The notes under the pieces were generated by a model that was given only the letters and a program-made list of their open reading frames with translations, was not told the DNA's origin and searched no databases. A program made the translations under genes and the position numbers. From assembly GCA_000967895.1 (NCBI GenBank), contig FO203512.1, forward strand, positions 3,533,531 through 3,597,530: a stretch of 64,000 nt of DNA, given 5' to 3'. This document shows, piece by piece, positions 15,185-24,552 of the stretch. Numbering within the stretch: the first letter of the stretch is position 1; every line of letters starts with the position of its first letter. Source of the DNA: Oleispira antarctica RB-8. Its GTDB lineage: Bacteria > Pseudomonadota > Gammaproteobacteria > Pseudomonadales > Oceanobacteraceae.

Positions 15185-16771
15185 ATGAAAGTATTTAAAG
15201 CATCGTTAATTGCAGGCTTGGTTTGCAATAGCTTATTGAGCGCAAGTGTTATGGCATCAAGCCATAGAGAAGCGCCCAACCTTACTCGTTTCCCAACCTT
15301 AGATTCAACCGACTTTTATGCCTTTAATAGCTATGAAGCTGAGCGCGAAGACTACGTGACATTCATTGCAAATTATATTCCCTTACAAGATGCCTACGGC
15401 GGCCCCAACTATTTTGCAATGGATCCTGCAGCGGTTTATAGCATTCATATTGATAATGATGGCGATGCGGTCGAAGATTTAACCTTCCAATTTAAATTTA
15501 CCAATCAACTACCCAATAACAATGCAGGTATAGCCCTACAAGTCGGCGCTGAAGGTGATAAGCGCACCATCGCTGTACCACTTAAAAATATTGGTGGTAT
15601 TACTGCCCAAGACCAAACTGCCGCAAACTTTATCGAATCTTATCAACTTACCCTTCAAAAAAACCCGTTACAATCTACGTTAATCAATAATAGCGATACA
15701 AACTTAGGTTCAACCTTTAATAAACCATTAGATTACATTGGTAATAAAACATTCGGCGATACCGCAGCGTACGCTAGCTATGCGAATCAATTTATTTACG
15801 AGTTCAATCTACTCGGTTGTGAAAACCCAGGTAAGGTATTTGTTGGTCAACGTAAAGACGCTTTTGTGGTTAACCTAGGTGAAACATTTGATTTAGTTAA
15901 CTATGTACCAGTTGAAGGCGATAGTGCTCCAGGTAACAGCGATGGACAAGGCTTTCCCGGCGGCATTACGCAGTCTAGCGATAATGATGACTTGTTAGAT
16001 AAGAACGTAACAGCGTTATCCATCGAAATACCTAAATCGTGCATTACCGGTGAAGGCAACGGTACTATTGGCGCATGGACAACAGCCAGTTTGCCGCAAG
16101 CTCGCATCCTAAACCCAGATGCAACCATTGGTAAAACAGAGGTCAATGGAGGAGCGTTAACTCAAGTGTCTCGCTTAGGTAATCCCCTAGTGAACGAACT
16201 TGTTATCGGCCTGAAAGACAAAGACACATTTTCAACGGCACAGCCAAAAGATGATGGCCAGTTTGCCGATTATGTTACCCACCCAAGCTTACCGGAATTG
16301 TTAAATATTCTATTTAAGGATGCGGTAAATACCACTCTAAACGCTAATATTGAAACCTTAGCGCCAACGAACTTTCCTCGTACTGATCTGGTTACTGCAT
16401 TTTTAACTGGCTTTCCGGGCGTAAACCAACTTGCAACGGTAACACCCTCTGAAATGTTACGTTTAAACACAGCAATAGATGCAACCGCCAGTGCTAACCA
16501 ATCAACATTTGGTGTGGTCGGTAATGATTTAGCCGGTTTCCCAAATGGTCGTAGACCTGGTGACGACGTAGTCGATATTGCTCTGCGCGTAATGATGGGA
16601 CGCTTATGCTATCCGATTCCAGTAGGTGGCGTGGATACCGACTTAGGTTTATGCACAAGCGAAGATGCAAGTGTGGGTGAAGTCGCTTTTACTGATGGCG
16701 CACCTGTAAACGCAAACATGATGTTGAATGCATTCCCTTACTTATCTACACCCATTTCAGGTTCTAAATAA
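15185..16771 (+). CDS. Secreted DUF4331 family protein
   Basis: 528 residues: a signal peptide (cleaved near ASVMA-SSHREAP) followed by the DUF4331 signature SSHREAPNLTRFPTLDSTDFYAFNSYE and a long beta-rich body. Acidic, Asp-rich loops (HIDNDGDAVEDLTFQF) could bind calcium. The biochemical role of the family is unknown. It is the first gene of an operon with a lipoprotein, a TPR protein and a HupE/UreJ-like protein, downstream of a candidate ECF promoter, so it is likely an envelope or exported product of the sigma regulon. Confidence 0.85.
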   Translation: MKVFKASLIAGLVCNSLLSASVMASSHREAPNLTRFPTLDSTDFYAFNSYEAEREDYVTFIANYIPLQDAYGGPNYFAMDPAAVYSIHIDNDGDAVEDLTFQFKFTNQLPNNNAGIALQVGAEGDKRTIAVPLKNIGGITAQDQTAANFIESYQLTLQKNPLQSTLINNSDTNLGSTFNKPLDYIGNKTFGDTAAYASYANQFIYEFNLLGCENPGKVFVGQRKDAFVVNLGETFDLVNYVPVEGDSAPGNSDGQGFPGGITQSSDNDDLLDKNVTALSIEIPKSCITGEGNGTIGAWTTASLPQARILNPDATIGKTEVNGGALTQVSRLGNPLVNELVIGLKDKDTFSTAQPKDDGQFADYVTHPSLPELLNILFKDAVNTTLNANIETLAPTNFPRTDLVTAFLTGFPGVNQLATVTPSEMLRLNTAIDATASANQSTFGVVGNDLAGFPNGRRPGDDVVDIALRVMMGRLCYPIPVGGVDTDLGLCTSEDASVGEVAFTDGAPVNANMMLNAFPYLSTPISGSK

Positions 16772-16782
16772 GGAGTATGGTG

Positions 16783-17037
16783 ATGAAAACTATGCATATA
16801 CCTGTGGCGGTTACTCTGCTAAGCATGAGTCTGATATCAGGCTGTAATACAAAGAGTAGCAGTAATTCGACAGTGACTGAACAACCTCAAATGAATCAAG
16901 AGGTGAAGTTTTCAGCATTAAGTCGTGACGCATTTGCCCAAGCAAGTGAATCTGAGCCACTAACGCTTAATGGCCTAGAGATAGAAAACGACGTCATATC
17001 AGCAGACTTTTATAACGACTTACTGATAACTCAATAG
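16783..17037 (+). CDS. Small lipoprotein
   Basis: 84 residues from the ATG at 16783, seven bases after an AAGGAG site (the ATG at 16777 is only one base from it). The N-terminus is a lipoprotein signal with lipobox LISGC, followed by a Ser/Asn-rich stretch and a short unrecognised C-terminal part. It follows the DUF4331 stop by 11 bp and is in the same operon. Function unknown; outer membrane anchoring is likely. Confidence 0.75.
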   Translation: MKTMHIPVAVTLLSMSLISGCNTKSSSNSTVTEQPQMNQEVKFSALSRDAFAQASESEPLTLNGLEIENDVISADFYNDLLITQ

Positions 17038-17102
17038 ATCCCTTTTATTCACAATAAAAAGTAAAGAAAATAACTAGCCAAGGATGGCGGTGTGGAGTTT
17101 AA

Positions 17103-18176
17103 ATGCAAAAAAACATAAAAAAAACTTTATTAATCTGGGTGGGTGTTTGTATCTTTAGTATACACCTACCCAGTACTGCCGCACCCTACACACCTGTCGA
17201 TGGCAATGAAGTTATTGCCAACTGGCAAGTTCTGGATACTCAAAAAGAAGTTATTAATTTGACTACCGTTAGGGAATTTATTGAACAAGGTCAGTATCCC
17301 GGAGAGTCTGATTATCGCTATAGCCGAGCTAAAATATGGCTGCAAACACAAATTAAGCAAAACAAAAATCTATCAACCGAATTATTCTATCTTTATGCCA
17401 GAGTACTGCAGCACCAGCATCAGTTTGATAGCGCGCTAAAATATTTAGACGATGCCTTAGCGCTTAACCCTGCAGATACCAACAGCTGGTTACTAAAAGC
17501 CAATATTCACATGGTGCAAGGTGATGCCGATTTAGCCAAACGTGCTTGCTTAGCCATGCTGGGTAAAACCAACCTTATCGTGCTATCAGCCTGTGCCCTA
17601 GACGTTGCTAGCCAAGATGGTCAATTAGACGATAGCTACCTAGAACTTTCTCGCCTGCATACATCACAAGATCTATCTAATAGCTTAGAGCAACGCTGGA
17701 TTGTACAAATGTTGGCTGATATGGCTCTAAGAAATAATGACCCGGCAGCAGCGAATGCTCATTTGAAATACTTCAACCTGAATAATGCGCCAGTGAGTAT
17801 TCTTACTCTATGGGCCGATACACAATTCGCCTTGCAACAATATGAAGAAGTATTACTTCGCTTAACACCCATCGTAAATGCCCACCCGATTAAAGATGAC
17901 GCTTTACTACTGCGTTTAGCAATAGCAGAAAAAGAAAATTCTAAACGGCCTTATTGGCAAAGTGTATTCGCTCAGCGGGTCGTATTACGCGAATTAAGAA
18001 ATGACAATTTACATGCTGCAGAATTAGCACGGTACTATTTAGACGTTAACATTCAGCCTGAAAAAGCGCTTCACTGGGCAAGAGTTAATTGGCAGGTCGC
18101 ACAACAGCATGGCGACCGTAAACTGCTCGATCAAGCAACAGAACTTTGGCAAAAAGATAATAGGAAGACTCTGTGA
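17103..18176 (+). CDS. Exported tetratricopeptide repeat protein
   Basis: 357 residues, signal-like N-terminus to about residue 26, then helical repeats of TPR type (for example the segment FDSALKYLDDALALNPADTN with the classical alanine and proline positions). The stop codon overlaps the GTG start of the next gene. TPR proteins serve as assembly scaffolds; here it probably helps handle the DUF4331 or HupE-like product, which is inference from the operon. Confidence 0.75.
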   Translation: MQKNIKKTLLIWVGVCIFSIHLPSTAAPYTPVDGNEVIANWQVLDTQKEVINLTTVREFIEQGQYPGESDYRYSRAKIWLQTQIKQNKNLSTELFYLYARVLQHQHQFDSALKYLDDALALNPADTNSWLLKANIHMVQGDADLAKRACLAMLGKTNLIVLSACALDVASQDGQLDDSYLELSRLHTSQDLSNSLEQRWIVQMLADMALRNNDPAAANAHLKYFNLNNAPVSILTLWADTQFALQQYEEVLLRLTPIVNAHPIKDDALLLRLAIAEKENSKRPYWQSVFAQRVVLRELRNDNLHAAELARYYLDVNIQPEKALHWARVNWQVAQQHGDRKLLDQATELWQKDNRKTL

Positions 18177-19294
18177 AATATATTAAAGCAACGTATTTTT
18201 ATCGCAGTCTATTCGTATTACTCATGCTGTGCATTAGCTATACCAGCTACGCTCATCAAATGAGTACCAGTTATTTATCGATGACGATTGATGATCAAGG
18301 TCAAATATCAGGTTCGTGGCAAGTAAGGCTGTTTGATATTAATCAAAAATTGCCCATTGATTTGAATAAAGATGGGCAGCTTATTTGGTCGGAATTACAG
18401 TTGAATCAATTGGCCATCGTCGATTTTTTACAGGCTTCTTTGTCCATCAGTCGCGATCAAAATTGCCCCATATTATTTGAGGGTAAACAACAAATTGATC
18501 AGCATTTTAATGAAGGCTATTTGGTCAGCCAATTTTCCTCTAGCTGTAAATCATCTGGGCCGTTAACCATTAACTACACCGCCTTTTTTGACATTGATTC
18601 TGACCATAAAGCGATTGTGAATATTGATAGCGAAGAACATCAATATTCACGAGTGATCAGTTATGAAAACCCGACACTATTGGTCGATCTTTTACAAAGT
18701 CAGTTACTGGCTACTTTTAATGAGTATACCTACCAAGGCATTATTCATATCTGGCTAGGAACAGATCACATTCTATTTTTATTAGCGCTGCTCTTAACCT
18801 GTGGATTGTTTAGAAAAAATGGCACTTGGCTAGCTATTGCTAAACCCGCACAAATCTTTCGTGATACCGCCTGGATTGTCACTGCTTTCACGTTAGCCCA
18901 TACAATAACTTTAACCGCGACCGCCGCTGGTCTTATCAATCTTGAAAGTCGATGGGTAGAATTAGGAATCGCTATTTCTGTCTTAATGGCAGCCCTCAAT
19001 AATGTATGGCCGGTAGTGCTCAGACTCGGGTGGATTACTTTTGCTTTTGGTTTGTTACACGGAATGGGTTTTGCGGGAGTTTTAGGCGAAGTCGGCTTAC
19101 CTTCTAACCAGAAATTGTTAGCTATTTTTGCCTTTAATTTAGGTGTTGAGATTGGCCAGCTCGCAATTTTAATCATCGTCTTGCCGTTATTACTTCTCTT
19201 TAGCCAACAACATTGGTATCGACGCTGGGGAGTCCAATGCGGATCCCTTGCTATTGGAATAATGGCGATAAAATGGTCGATTGAACGTTTTTAG
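18173..19294 (+). CDS. HupE/UreJ family membrane protein with a periplasmic N-terminal domain
   Basis: 373 residues from a GTG start (AGGAAG site six bases before), overlapping the TPR stop. A signal peptide and roughly 170-residue periplasmic domain precede about six membrane segments with the HupE/UreJ_2 motifs IHIWLGTDHILFLLALLL, AFTLAHTITL and LLHGMGFAGVLGEVGLP. His residues inside membrane segments suggest metal (nickel or cobalt type) transport, as proposed for HupE. No hydrogenase or urease genes are present, so the cargo may be different. Last gene of the operon. Confidence 0.82.
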   Translation: MKYIKATYFYRSLFVLLMLCISYTSYAHQMSTSYLSMTIDDQGQISGSWQVRLFDINQKLPIDLNKDGQLIWSELQLNQLAIVDFLQASLSISRDQNCPILFEGKQQIDQHFNEGYLVSQFSSSCKSSGPLTINYTAFFDIDSDHKAIVNIDSEEHQYSRVISYENPTLLVDLLQSQLLATFNEYTYQGIIHIWLGTDHILFLLALLLTCGLFRKNGTWLAIAKPAQIFRDTAWIVTAFTLAHTITLTATAAGLINLESRWVELGIAISVLMAALNNVWPVVLRLGWITFAFGLLHGMGFAGVLGEVGLPSNQKLLAIFAFNLGVEIGQLAILIIVLPLLLLFSQQHWYRRWGVQCGSLAIGIMAIKWSIERF

Positions 19295-19305
19295 TCTTCT
19301 TATAA

Positions 19306-19340
19306 AACAAACGGCTTCCCTGCCGTTTGTTGATTTTTTT
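19306..19340 (+). terminator. Terminator between the HupE-like and cusA genes
   Basis: AACAAACGGC and GCCGTTTGTT form a perfect 10-bp stem with a 6-base loop, followed by GA and seven T. It ends the plus-strand operon at the convergent junction. Confidence 0.9.
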
Positions 19341-19365
19341 AGCTAATCACTTTCTAGCCTCTCAT

Positions 19366-22300
19366 TCACTTGCTACTTGTTTCGCCGTTTAAAACATCTA
19401 AACGTCTAAGCGCCACTTGATAGTAAGCAACCGGAAGCACTAACAAAGTAAGAATCACAACGCTGATCATGCCACCTAACATAGGCGCTGCAATGCGGCT
19501 CATTACCTCTGAGCCAACCCCTGCGCCGTACATCACGGGCACTAGCCCTGCAATGGTTGCTAATGCTGTCATCATCACAGGGCGTACTCTGTGCAGCGCT
19601 CCTTCTAATATAACTTGCTGCAGCACGTCTTTATGCAGTACTTTTTTCTGTAACACTTCTCCCTGTAAATTTTCTTTGTTCTCAGACTGATTACCTAACA
19701 ACTCGCTATTTGATATTTCATGATCTAACAGCGCCTGTTTTAAATACTGCAACATAATAACGCCCGTTTCGGCGGCGACCCCCGCAAGTGCAATAAAGCC
19801 AACACCGACGGCCACCGAGAAATTAAATTGATAATACGACATCAATAAAATACCACCGACCAACCCCATTGGTAGGGTTAATAAAATCAGCGCAACATCT
19901 CGGACATTTCTGAAATTTAAATACAGTAATAAAATAATCACCCCTAGCGTTAACGGCACCACATAACTGAGCTTTTCTTTGGCCCGTTGCATGTATTCAT
20001 ATTGCCCTGCCCAGCGAATAGAATAACCTGCTGGTATTGTTAATACGCCAAATTCAATTTTTTCAGCGACTATTTTTTGTGCGTTTTTCACATAACTGCC
20101 AATATCAATAGCATTAGCGCCTTCTGTTTCAATATCAATATAGGTCCAGCCGTTAATGCGAGCATTTTCGCTTTTAATCATCGGTGGACCTTCTTCAATT
20201 CGTATATTGGCAACATCGCCTAGAGTAATGTTATAGCCTGCTTTAGTAATTATGGGTAGGCGCTCAAGCTGCTCGGGAGAATCGCGATAATGCTGAGGAT
20301 AACGTAAATTAATCGGATAGCGTTTATCACCCTCTACAGATTCGGCAATATTTTTTCCACCAATCGCACTGCCAATAATTTGCTGCACATCCTTTATACT
20401 CATTCCGTATTGCGCTGCTTGGCGGCGTTGAATATCAATCTTAATATAGCGCCCACCGACAACTCGTTCGGAATAAACGGAGGCGGTGCCTTTTACATCG
20501 GCTAGCACTTGCTCTAACTGTTGGCCAATTTTTTGAATCTCGATTAAGTCTGGCCCAGATACTTTAATACCGACGGGGGTTTTAATGCCTGTGGCCAACA
20601 TATCTATACGAGTTTTAATCGGCATGACCCAAGCATTCGTTAGCCCTGGAAACTGAATTAATTGATCCAGTTCTTTACGTAAATCTTGACTGGTTAATCC
20701 TTCACGCCATTGATCTTTCGGTTTTAATTTAATGAAGGTTTCAATCATGGTTAAGGGGGCAGGGTCCGTCGCAGTATCTGCACGACCGATTTTTCCAAAA
20801 ACATGCTCGACTTCCGGCACCGTAGCAATCAGCTTATCGGTCTGCTGTAAGATTTCGCGCGCTTTGCCTACCGATAATCCAGCATAGGTGGTGGGCATAT
20901 ACATGAGATCGCCTTCGTCTAAATCGGGCATAAATTCACTACCGATTTTACTCGCGGGATACAGGCTTAATAGCACAATCGTTAACGCCAATAATAATGT
21001 CGTTTTAGGAAACTTTAATAACCTTGATAATAGCGGTTGGTAAATCGCAATTAACATTCTATTCAGCGGGTTTTTATTTTCGCTAATTATTTTTCCGCGA
21101 ATAAAATATCCCATCAAAACCGGCACTAAGGTAATGGCTAAAATAGCCGCAGCGGCCATGGCATAGGTTTTGGTAAATGCTAACGGTGAAAAGAGTTTTC
21201 CTTCTTGTGCTTCTAGAGTGAAGACGGGTAAAAAACTCACCGTAATAATCAGTAGGCTAAAGAATAGTGATGGTCCCACTTCACTGGCGGCTTTAGCAAC
21301 GATTTGCCAGCGGTTTTCATTTGTGAGCGTCTCTTTTGTCTTAACGAGAGCCCGTTCCATGTGTTTGTGCATATTCTCAATCATCACAATGGCGCCATCA
21401 ACCATGGCACCAATCGCAATCGCGATGCCCGCAAGAGACATAATATTGGCATTAAGCCCTTGCAAATACATGATGATAAACGCGATTAAAATTCCAATCG
21501 GTAAACTGATAATCGCCACTAATGCAGAACGCACGTGGAATAAGAACAAGATGCAGGCCAATGCGACCATGATGAGTTCCGCGGCCAATTTCTGCCACAA
21601 ATTTTCGATCGCCGCGTTGATTAAATCTGAGCGATCATAAACCGTTACAAGTTCAACACCTGCGGGTAAACCTGCTTTTAATTGATCTAACTTTTCTTTC
21701 ACTGCAGCAATGGTTTTTTGTGCATTCTCACCCGAGCGCATCACGACAATACCACCGACAACTTCGCCTTTACCATCGAGTTCACTGACCCCACGGCGCA
21801 TTTGCGGGCCTTCAATAATATCGGCAACATCGGTTAAAAATAACGGCTGACCGTTAACAACCATGCCTAGTGGAATGTTTTCTAAATCTTCACGACTAGA
21901 AATATAACCCGTCGCACGAATCATATATTCCGCTTCTGCCATCTCGATAACCGAAGCCCCGACTTCTTGGTTACCTTGCTGTATTGCAGTTTCTAATAAC
22001 GATAAGGGAATGCCATAAGCGCGTAATTTATGCGGGTCTACGCGCACTTGATATTGCTTGATCATGCCGCCAACGGCGGCAACTTCTGAAACCCCTGCAA
22101 CGGTTTGCAACTCGTATTTTAAAAACCAGTCTTGCAGCGAACGTAATTCCGCTAAATCTAAATTGCCACTGGTATCGGTTAAAGCATAAATAAAGACCCA
22201 ACCCACACCAGTTGCATCAGGGCCTAATTGTGGCTTTGCACCGTTGGGTAAACTATCAGTGATCTGACTTAAATATTCTAAAACGCGACTGCGAGCCCAA

Positions 22301-22614
22301 TATAAATCGGTATCATCATCAAAAATAATATACACATACGAATCACCAAAAAATGAATAACCCCGTACCGTTTTTGCACCGGGCACTGACAGCATTGCCG
22401 TCGTTAATGGATAAGTGACTTGATCTTGTACCACTTGCGGCGCTTGACCCGGGTAAGAGGTTTTAATAATAACCTGTACGTCAGATAAATCAGGAATGGC
22501 GTCTACGGCCGTATTTTTTATAGCAAAGCCACCCGCAAGAACAATAAGGGCAGTGATTAACAATACCCAAATACGATTGAGGATGGACCAGTGGATTATT
22601 TTAGTGATCATCAT
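19366..22614 (-). CDS. cusA: CusA-type heavy-metal efflux RND pump
   Basis: About 1082 residues from the ATG at 22614 (a longer frame to 22650 lies inside cusB). The N-terminus IIHWSILNRIWVLLITALIVLAGG and DAIPDLSDVQVIIKTSYPGQAP segment are those of heavy-metal RND pumps. The three methionines that coordinate Cu(I)/Ag(I) in CusA are present in DLMYMP, RIDMLATG and QYGMS. The GFIALAGVAAETGVIML proton-relay helix is intact. A loop near the C-terminus (after YLKQALLDHEISN) is longer than in E. coli CusA and has a repeating VLxKxVL pattern. It exports monovalent copper or silver from the periplasm with CusB. No outer membrane channel gene is adjacent. Confidence 0.92.
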   Translation of the reverse strand: MMITKIIHWSILNRIWVLLITALIVLAGGFAIKNTAVDAIPDLSDVQVIIKTSYPGQAPQVVQDQVTYPLTTAMLSVPGAKTVRGYSFFGDSYVYIIFDDDTDLYWARSRVLEYLSQITDSLPNGAKPQLGPDATGVGWVFIYALTDTSGNLDLAELRSLQDWFLKYELQTVAGVSEVAAVGGMIKQYQVRVDPHKLRAYGIPLSLLETAIQQGNQEVGASVIEMAEAEYMIRATGYISSREDLENIPLGMVVNGQPLFLTDVADIIEGPQMRRGVSELDGKGEVVGGIVVMRSGENAQKTIAAVKEKLDQLKAGLPAGVELVTVYDRSDLINAAIENLWQKLAAELIMVALACILFLFHVRSALVAIISLPIGILIAFIIMYLQGLNANIMSLAGIAIAIGAMVDGAIVMIENMHKHMERALVKTKETLTNENRWQIVAKAASEVGPSLFFSLLIITVSFLPVFTLEAQEGKLFSPLAFTKTYAMAAAAILAITLVPVLMGYFIRGKIISENKNPLNRMLIAIYQPLLSRLLKFPKTTLLLALTIVLLSLYPASKIGSEFMPDLDEGDLMYMPTTYAGLSVGKAREILQQTDKLIATVPEVEHVFGKIGRADTATDPAPLTMIETFIKLKPKDQWREGLTSQDLRKELDQLIQFPGLTNAWVMPIKTRIDMLATGIKTPVGIKVSGPDLIEIQKIGQQLEQVLADVKGTASVYSERVVGGRYIKIDIQRRQAAQYGMSIKDVQQIIGSAIGGKNIAESVEGDKRYPINLRYPQHYRDSPEQLERLPIITKAGYNITLGDVANIRIEEGPPMIKSENARINGWTYIDIETEGANAIDIGSYVKNAQKIVAEKIEFGVLTIPAGYSIRWAGQYEYMQRAKEKLSYVVPLTLGVIILLLYLNFRNVRDVALILLTLPMGLVGGILLMSYYQFNFSVAVGVGFIALAGVAAETGVIMLQYLKQALLDHEISNSELLGNQSENKENLQGEVLQKKVLHKDVLQQVILEGALHRVRPVMMTALATIAGLVPVMYGAGVGSEVMSRIAAPMLGGMISVVILTLLVLPVAYYQVALRRLDVLNGETSSK

Positions 22615-23887
22615 GACTCTCCATACCTGAATCATCCATATCTGAGCCATCGATCATAGAAGCTTCCATACGCTGCAAATCCGAGTCGATATTCGATTCA
22701 GAATCGATTAGAAATTGCGCACTGGTAACAATACGATCTCCTGCTTGTAAGCCTTGCAGAATTTCTACGTTTTGATTGAAGAAGCGACCAATGTTAACCG
22801 ACACTGATTTGAAACGCCCCTCACCTAATGCCATCACAACCCGAGTATCATTTTCGGTGCGAATGAGTGCTTGGCTAGGAATTAATAATGATTTTTCTGC
22901 AGCGGTAATGTTACCTTTCAGGTTAAGCCACATATTAGGCTTTAATAATTGATCGTTATTATCCACCAATAATCGCACTCGAAGGGTACGTAATTCTTCA
23001 TTCATCATCGGGTAAATGTAATCAAGCTTACCTTGCCAAACTTTAGTCGGCATTAACTGAGAGCTGAGCGTCCATTGTATTTGCCCAGGGAATTGACTTA
23101 ACCAGGCCGCATGTTGATGGTCTAGTTCCACATCGACTGTGAGCTGATTGAGATCGGCAATGGCTAATAAGGTATTTTCAGGTTTTACATACATACCTTC
23201 GTTGATATTGAGCTGTTCAATATAGCCATCTTGTGGCGCATAGAAGGTGGTGATCTGGCTGACTGATTTTGTTCGTTTTAGTTTTTCGATAACTTTATTA
23301 TCGACGCGTAAAGCCTGTAAGCGATTTTTTGCCGCACGCATTAAACTTTCGTTATGAGAATTCAGCGCACGCAGGTAATCTTTTTGAGCATCAATAAATT
23401 CTAACGAATAGATACCGTATAACGCTTGGCCTTTTTTAACTCGCTGGCCCATATCACTGATATGCAGTTTTTCTACCCAACCGCTGGTACGGGCATGCAG
23501 GTGCACAAGACTTTCTTTCGCGTAATTAACTTGGCCGCTGCTGATAAAGCTTAACTCGGGTAATGTCCATTCAACCTCAGCCGACTTTACCCCAAGGTTG
23601 TTTCCCACCGCCGCTGAAATTTCAACGACCCCTTTTTGTGTATCCCCACTCGCGTTGGCATAGACGGGCACTAAATCCATTCCCATCGGCGATTGACCCG
23701 GCTGGTCTCGGCGAAAATTCGCATCCATGGGAGCTACCCAGTAAAGGACACTGGGTTCCTGAGAGAGCGGCTCCTGCGAAAGGACTTGTCCCGAGCTTGA
23801 TGTTTTATCTAGCAGAAACGCTTGGCTAACAATAAAAGCCAACACAGCAATAGCACCGCCTAGGCACATAAATACAAAATTTTTCAT
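22601..23887 (-). CDS. cusB: CusB-type periplasmic adaptor of the metal efflux pump
   Basis: 428 residues: an N-terminal membrane anchor, a heavy-metal-binding motif (YWVAPMDANFRRDQPGQS followed by PMGMDLVPVY), lipoyl and beta-barrel adaptor domains, and a C-terminal tail rich in Met, Asp and His (ending MESHDDH) that could bind metal. It carries Cu(I)/Ag(I) to CusA and bridges to an outer membrane channel. The coding end overlaps the cusA start by 14 bp. LSQEP is tandemly repeated near the N-terminus. Upstream is a Cys/Met-rich exported protein. Confidence 0.92.
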   Translation of the reverse strand: MKNFVFMCLGGAIAVLAFIVSQAFLLDKTSSSGQVLSQEPLSQEPSVLYWVAPMDANFRRDQPGQSPMGMDLVPVYANASGDTQKGVVEISAAVGNNLGVKSAEVEWTLPELSFISSGQVNYAKESLVHLHARTSGWVEKLHISDMGQRVKKGQALYGIYSLEFIDAQKDYLRALNSHNESLMRAAKNRLQALRVDNKVIEKLKRTKSVSQITTFYAPQDGYIEQLNINEGMYVKPENTLLAIADLNQLTVDVELDHQHAAWLSQFPGQIQWTLSSQLMPTKVWQGKLDYIYPMMNEELRTLRVRLLVDNNDQLLKPNMWLNLKGNITAAEKSLLIPSQALIRTENDTRVVMALGEGRFKSVSVNIGRFFNQNVEILQGLQAGDRIVTSAQFLIDSESNIDSDLQRMEASMIDGSDMDDSGMESHDDH

Positions 23888-23972
23888 GAGGTTTTCTCAA
23901 TACACAATTAAAAGACACTACGAATAAAAGCCAAGCAAACTCATCGCCAAGCGGATTCAATATCAGGGTGTA

Positions 23973-24449
23973 TTAAGCAATAGGAGGTCGAAAAAGAGCC
24001 GAGTCGATTTGGTTGGGGAAACCAATCGTTGAATAATAACGAGACTGTTCATTAATCGAAAGCGAGCCACACGAGAAGCTAGCAATAAGGATTAACGACG
24101 CACCACAGCCACTATCAGCACAGGCGCAGTCATGCGAGGTGATTGTTAGATCGGTATCACTGCCAGAATTAGTTGAGTCACAGCAATCCATTATGCCCGC
24201 TTCAGTGCCAATATTAGTGCCAATATTAGTCATAGGCTGAGCATTGGCCTTCGATTCAGGCATTATGTCATGACAGGGGGACGAGGTACTGACACCCACC
24301 ATTTCATTTGCAGGCATCATACAAATCATCGGCGTCGCAAAAGCCTGACCCATATAGGTCAAACAAAAGGACACAAGCAAGATCAACCCTAGGCGTTTAT
24401 TCCTAGAGGCAGAATGACTTATTAATGGATTGCGAATAAATGATCTCAT
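23973..24449 (-). CDS. Exported Cys/Met-rich protein, possibly metal-responsive
   Basis: 158 residues with an N-terminal hydrophobic segment and several Cys, Met and His groups (MICMMPANEM, SSPCHD, MDCCDS, HDCACADSGCG). Proteins of this kind occur beside copper resistance genes and resemble the CopL/DUF2946 type, but I cannot place it in a family firmly. A 12-bp tandem duplication at about 24204-24227 encodes TNIG twice. It is likely co-regulated with cusBA, 85 bp upstream of cusB. Role as a metal chaperone or buffer is inference. Confidence 0.55.
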   Translation of the reverse strand: MRSFIRNPLISHSASRNKRLGLILLVSFCLTYMGQAFATPMICMMPANEMVGVSTSSPCHDIMPESKANAQPMTNIGTNIGTEAGIMDCCDSTNSGSDTDLTITSHDCACADSGCGASLILIASFSCGSLSINEQSRYYSTIGFPNQIDSALFRPPIA

Positions 24450-24552
24450 GTCCTTTAGGATACGCGAGTAAGCTGAAAGTTCAATCAGCCAAGTCAGGAT
24501 TATTCTCTCGCTTTACCTGACTTGGCCCAGCTTGACCTAACGCAAGTCAGAG

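Noticed and set aside
18766-19176. Minus-strand open frame of 136 codons
   Set aside because: Antisense to the HupE/UreJ-like gene; low-complexity composition and no family match.
21170-21640. Plus-strand open frame of 156 codons
   Set aside because: Antisense to cusA, whose protein is clearly the real product.
24204-24227. Tandem 12-bp repeat considered as a mobile or regulatory repeat
   Set aside because: In frame inside a gene (TNIG twice); a small coding duplication.
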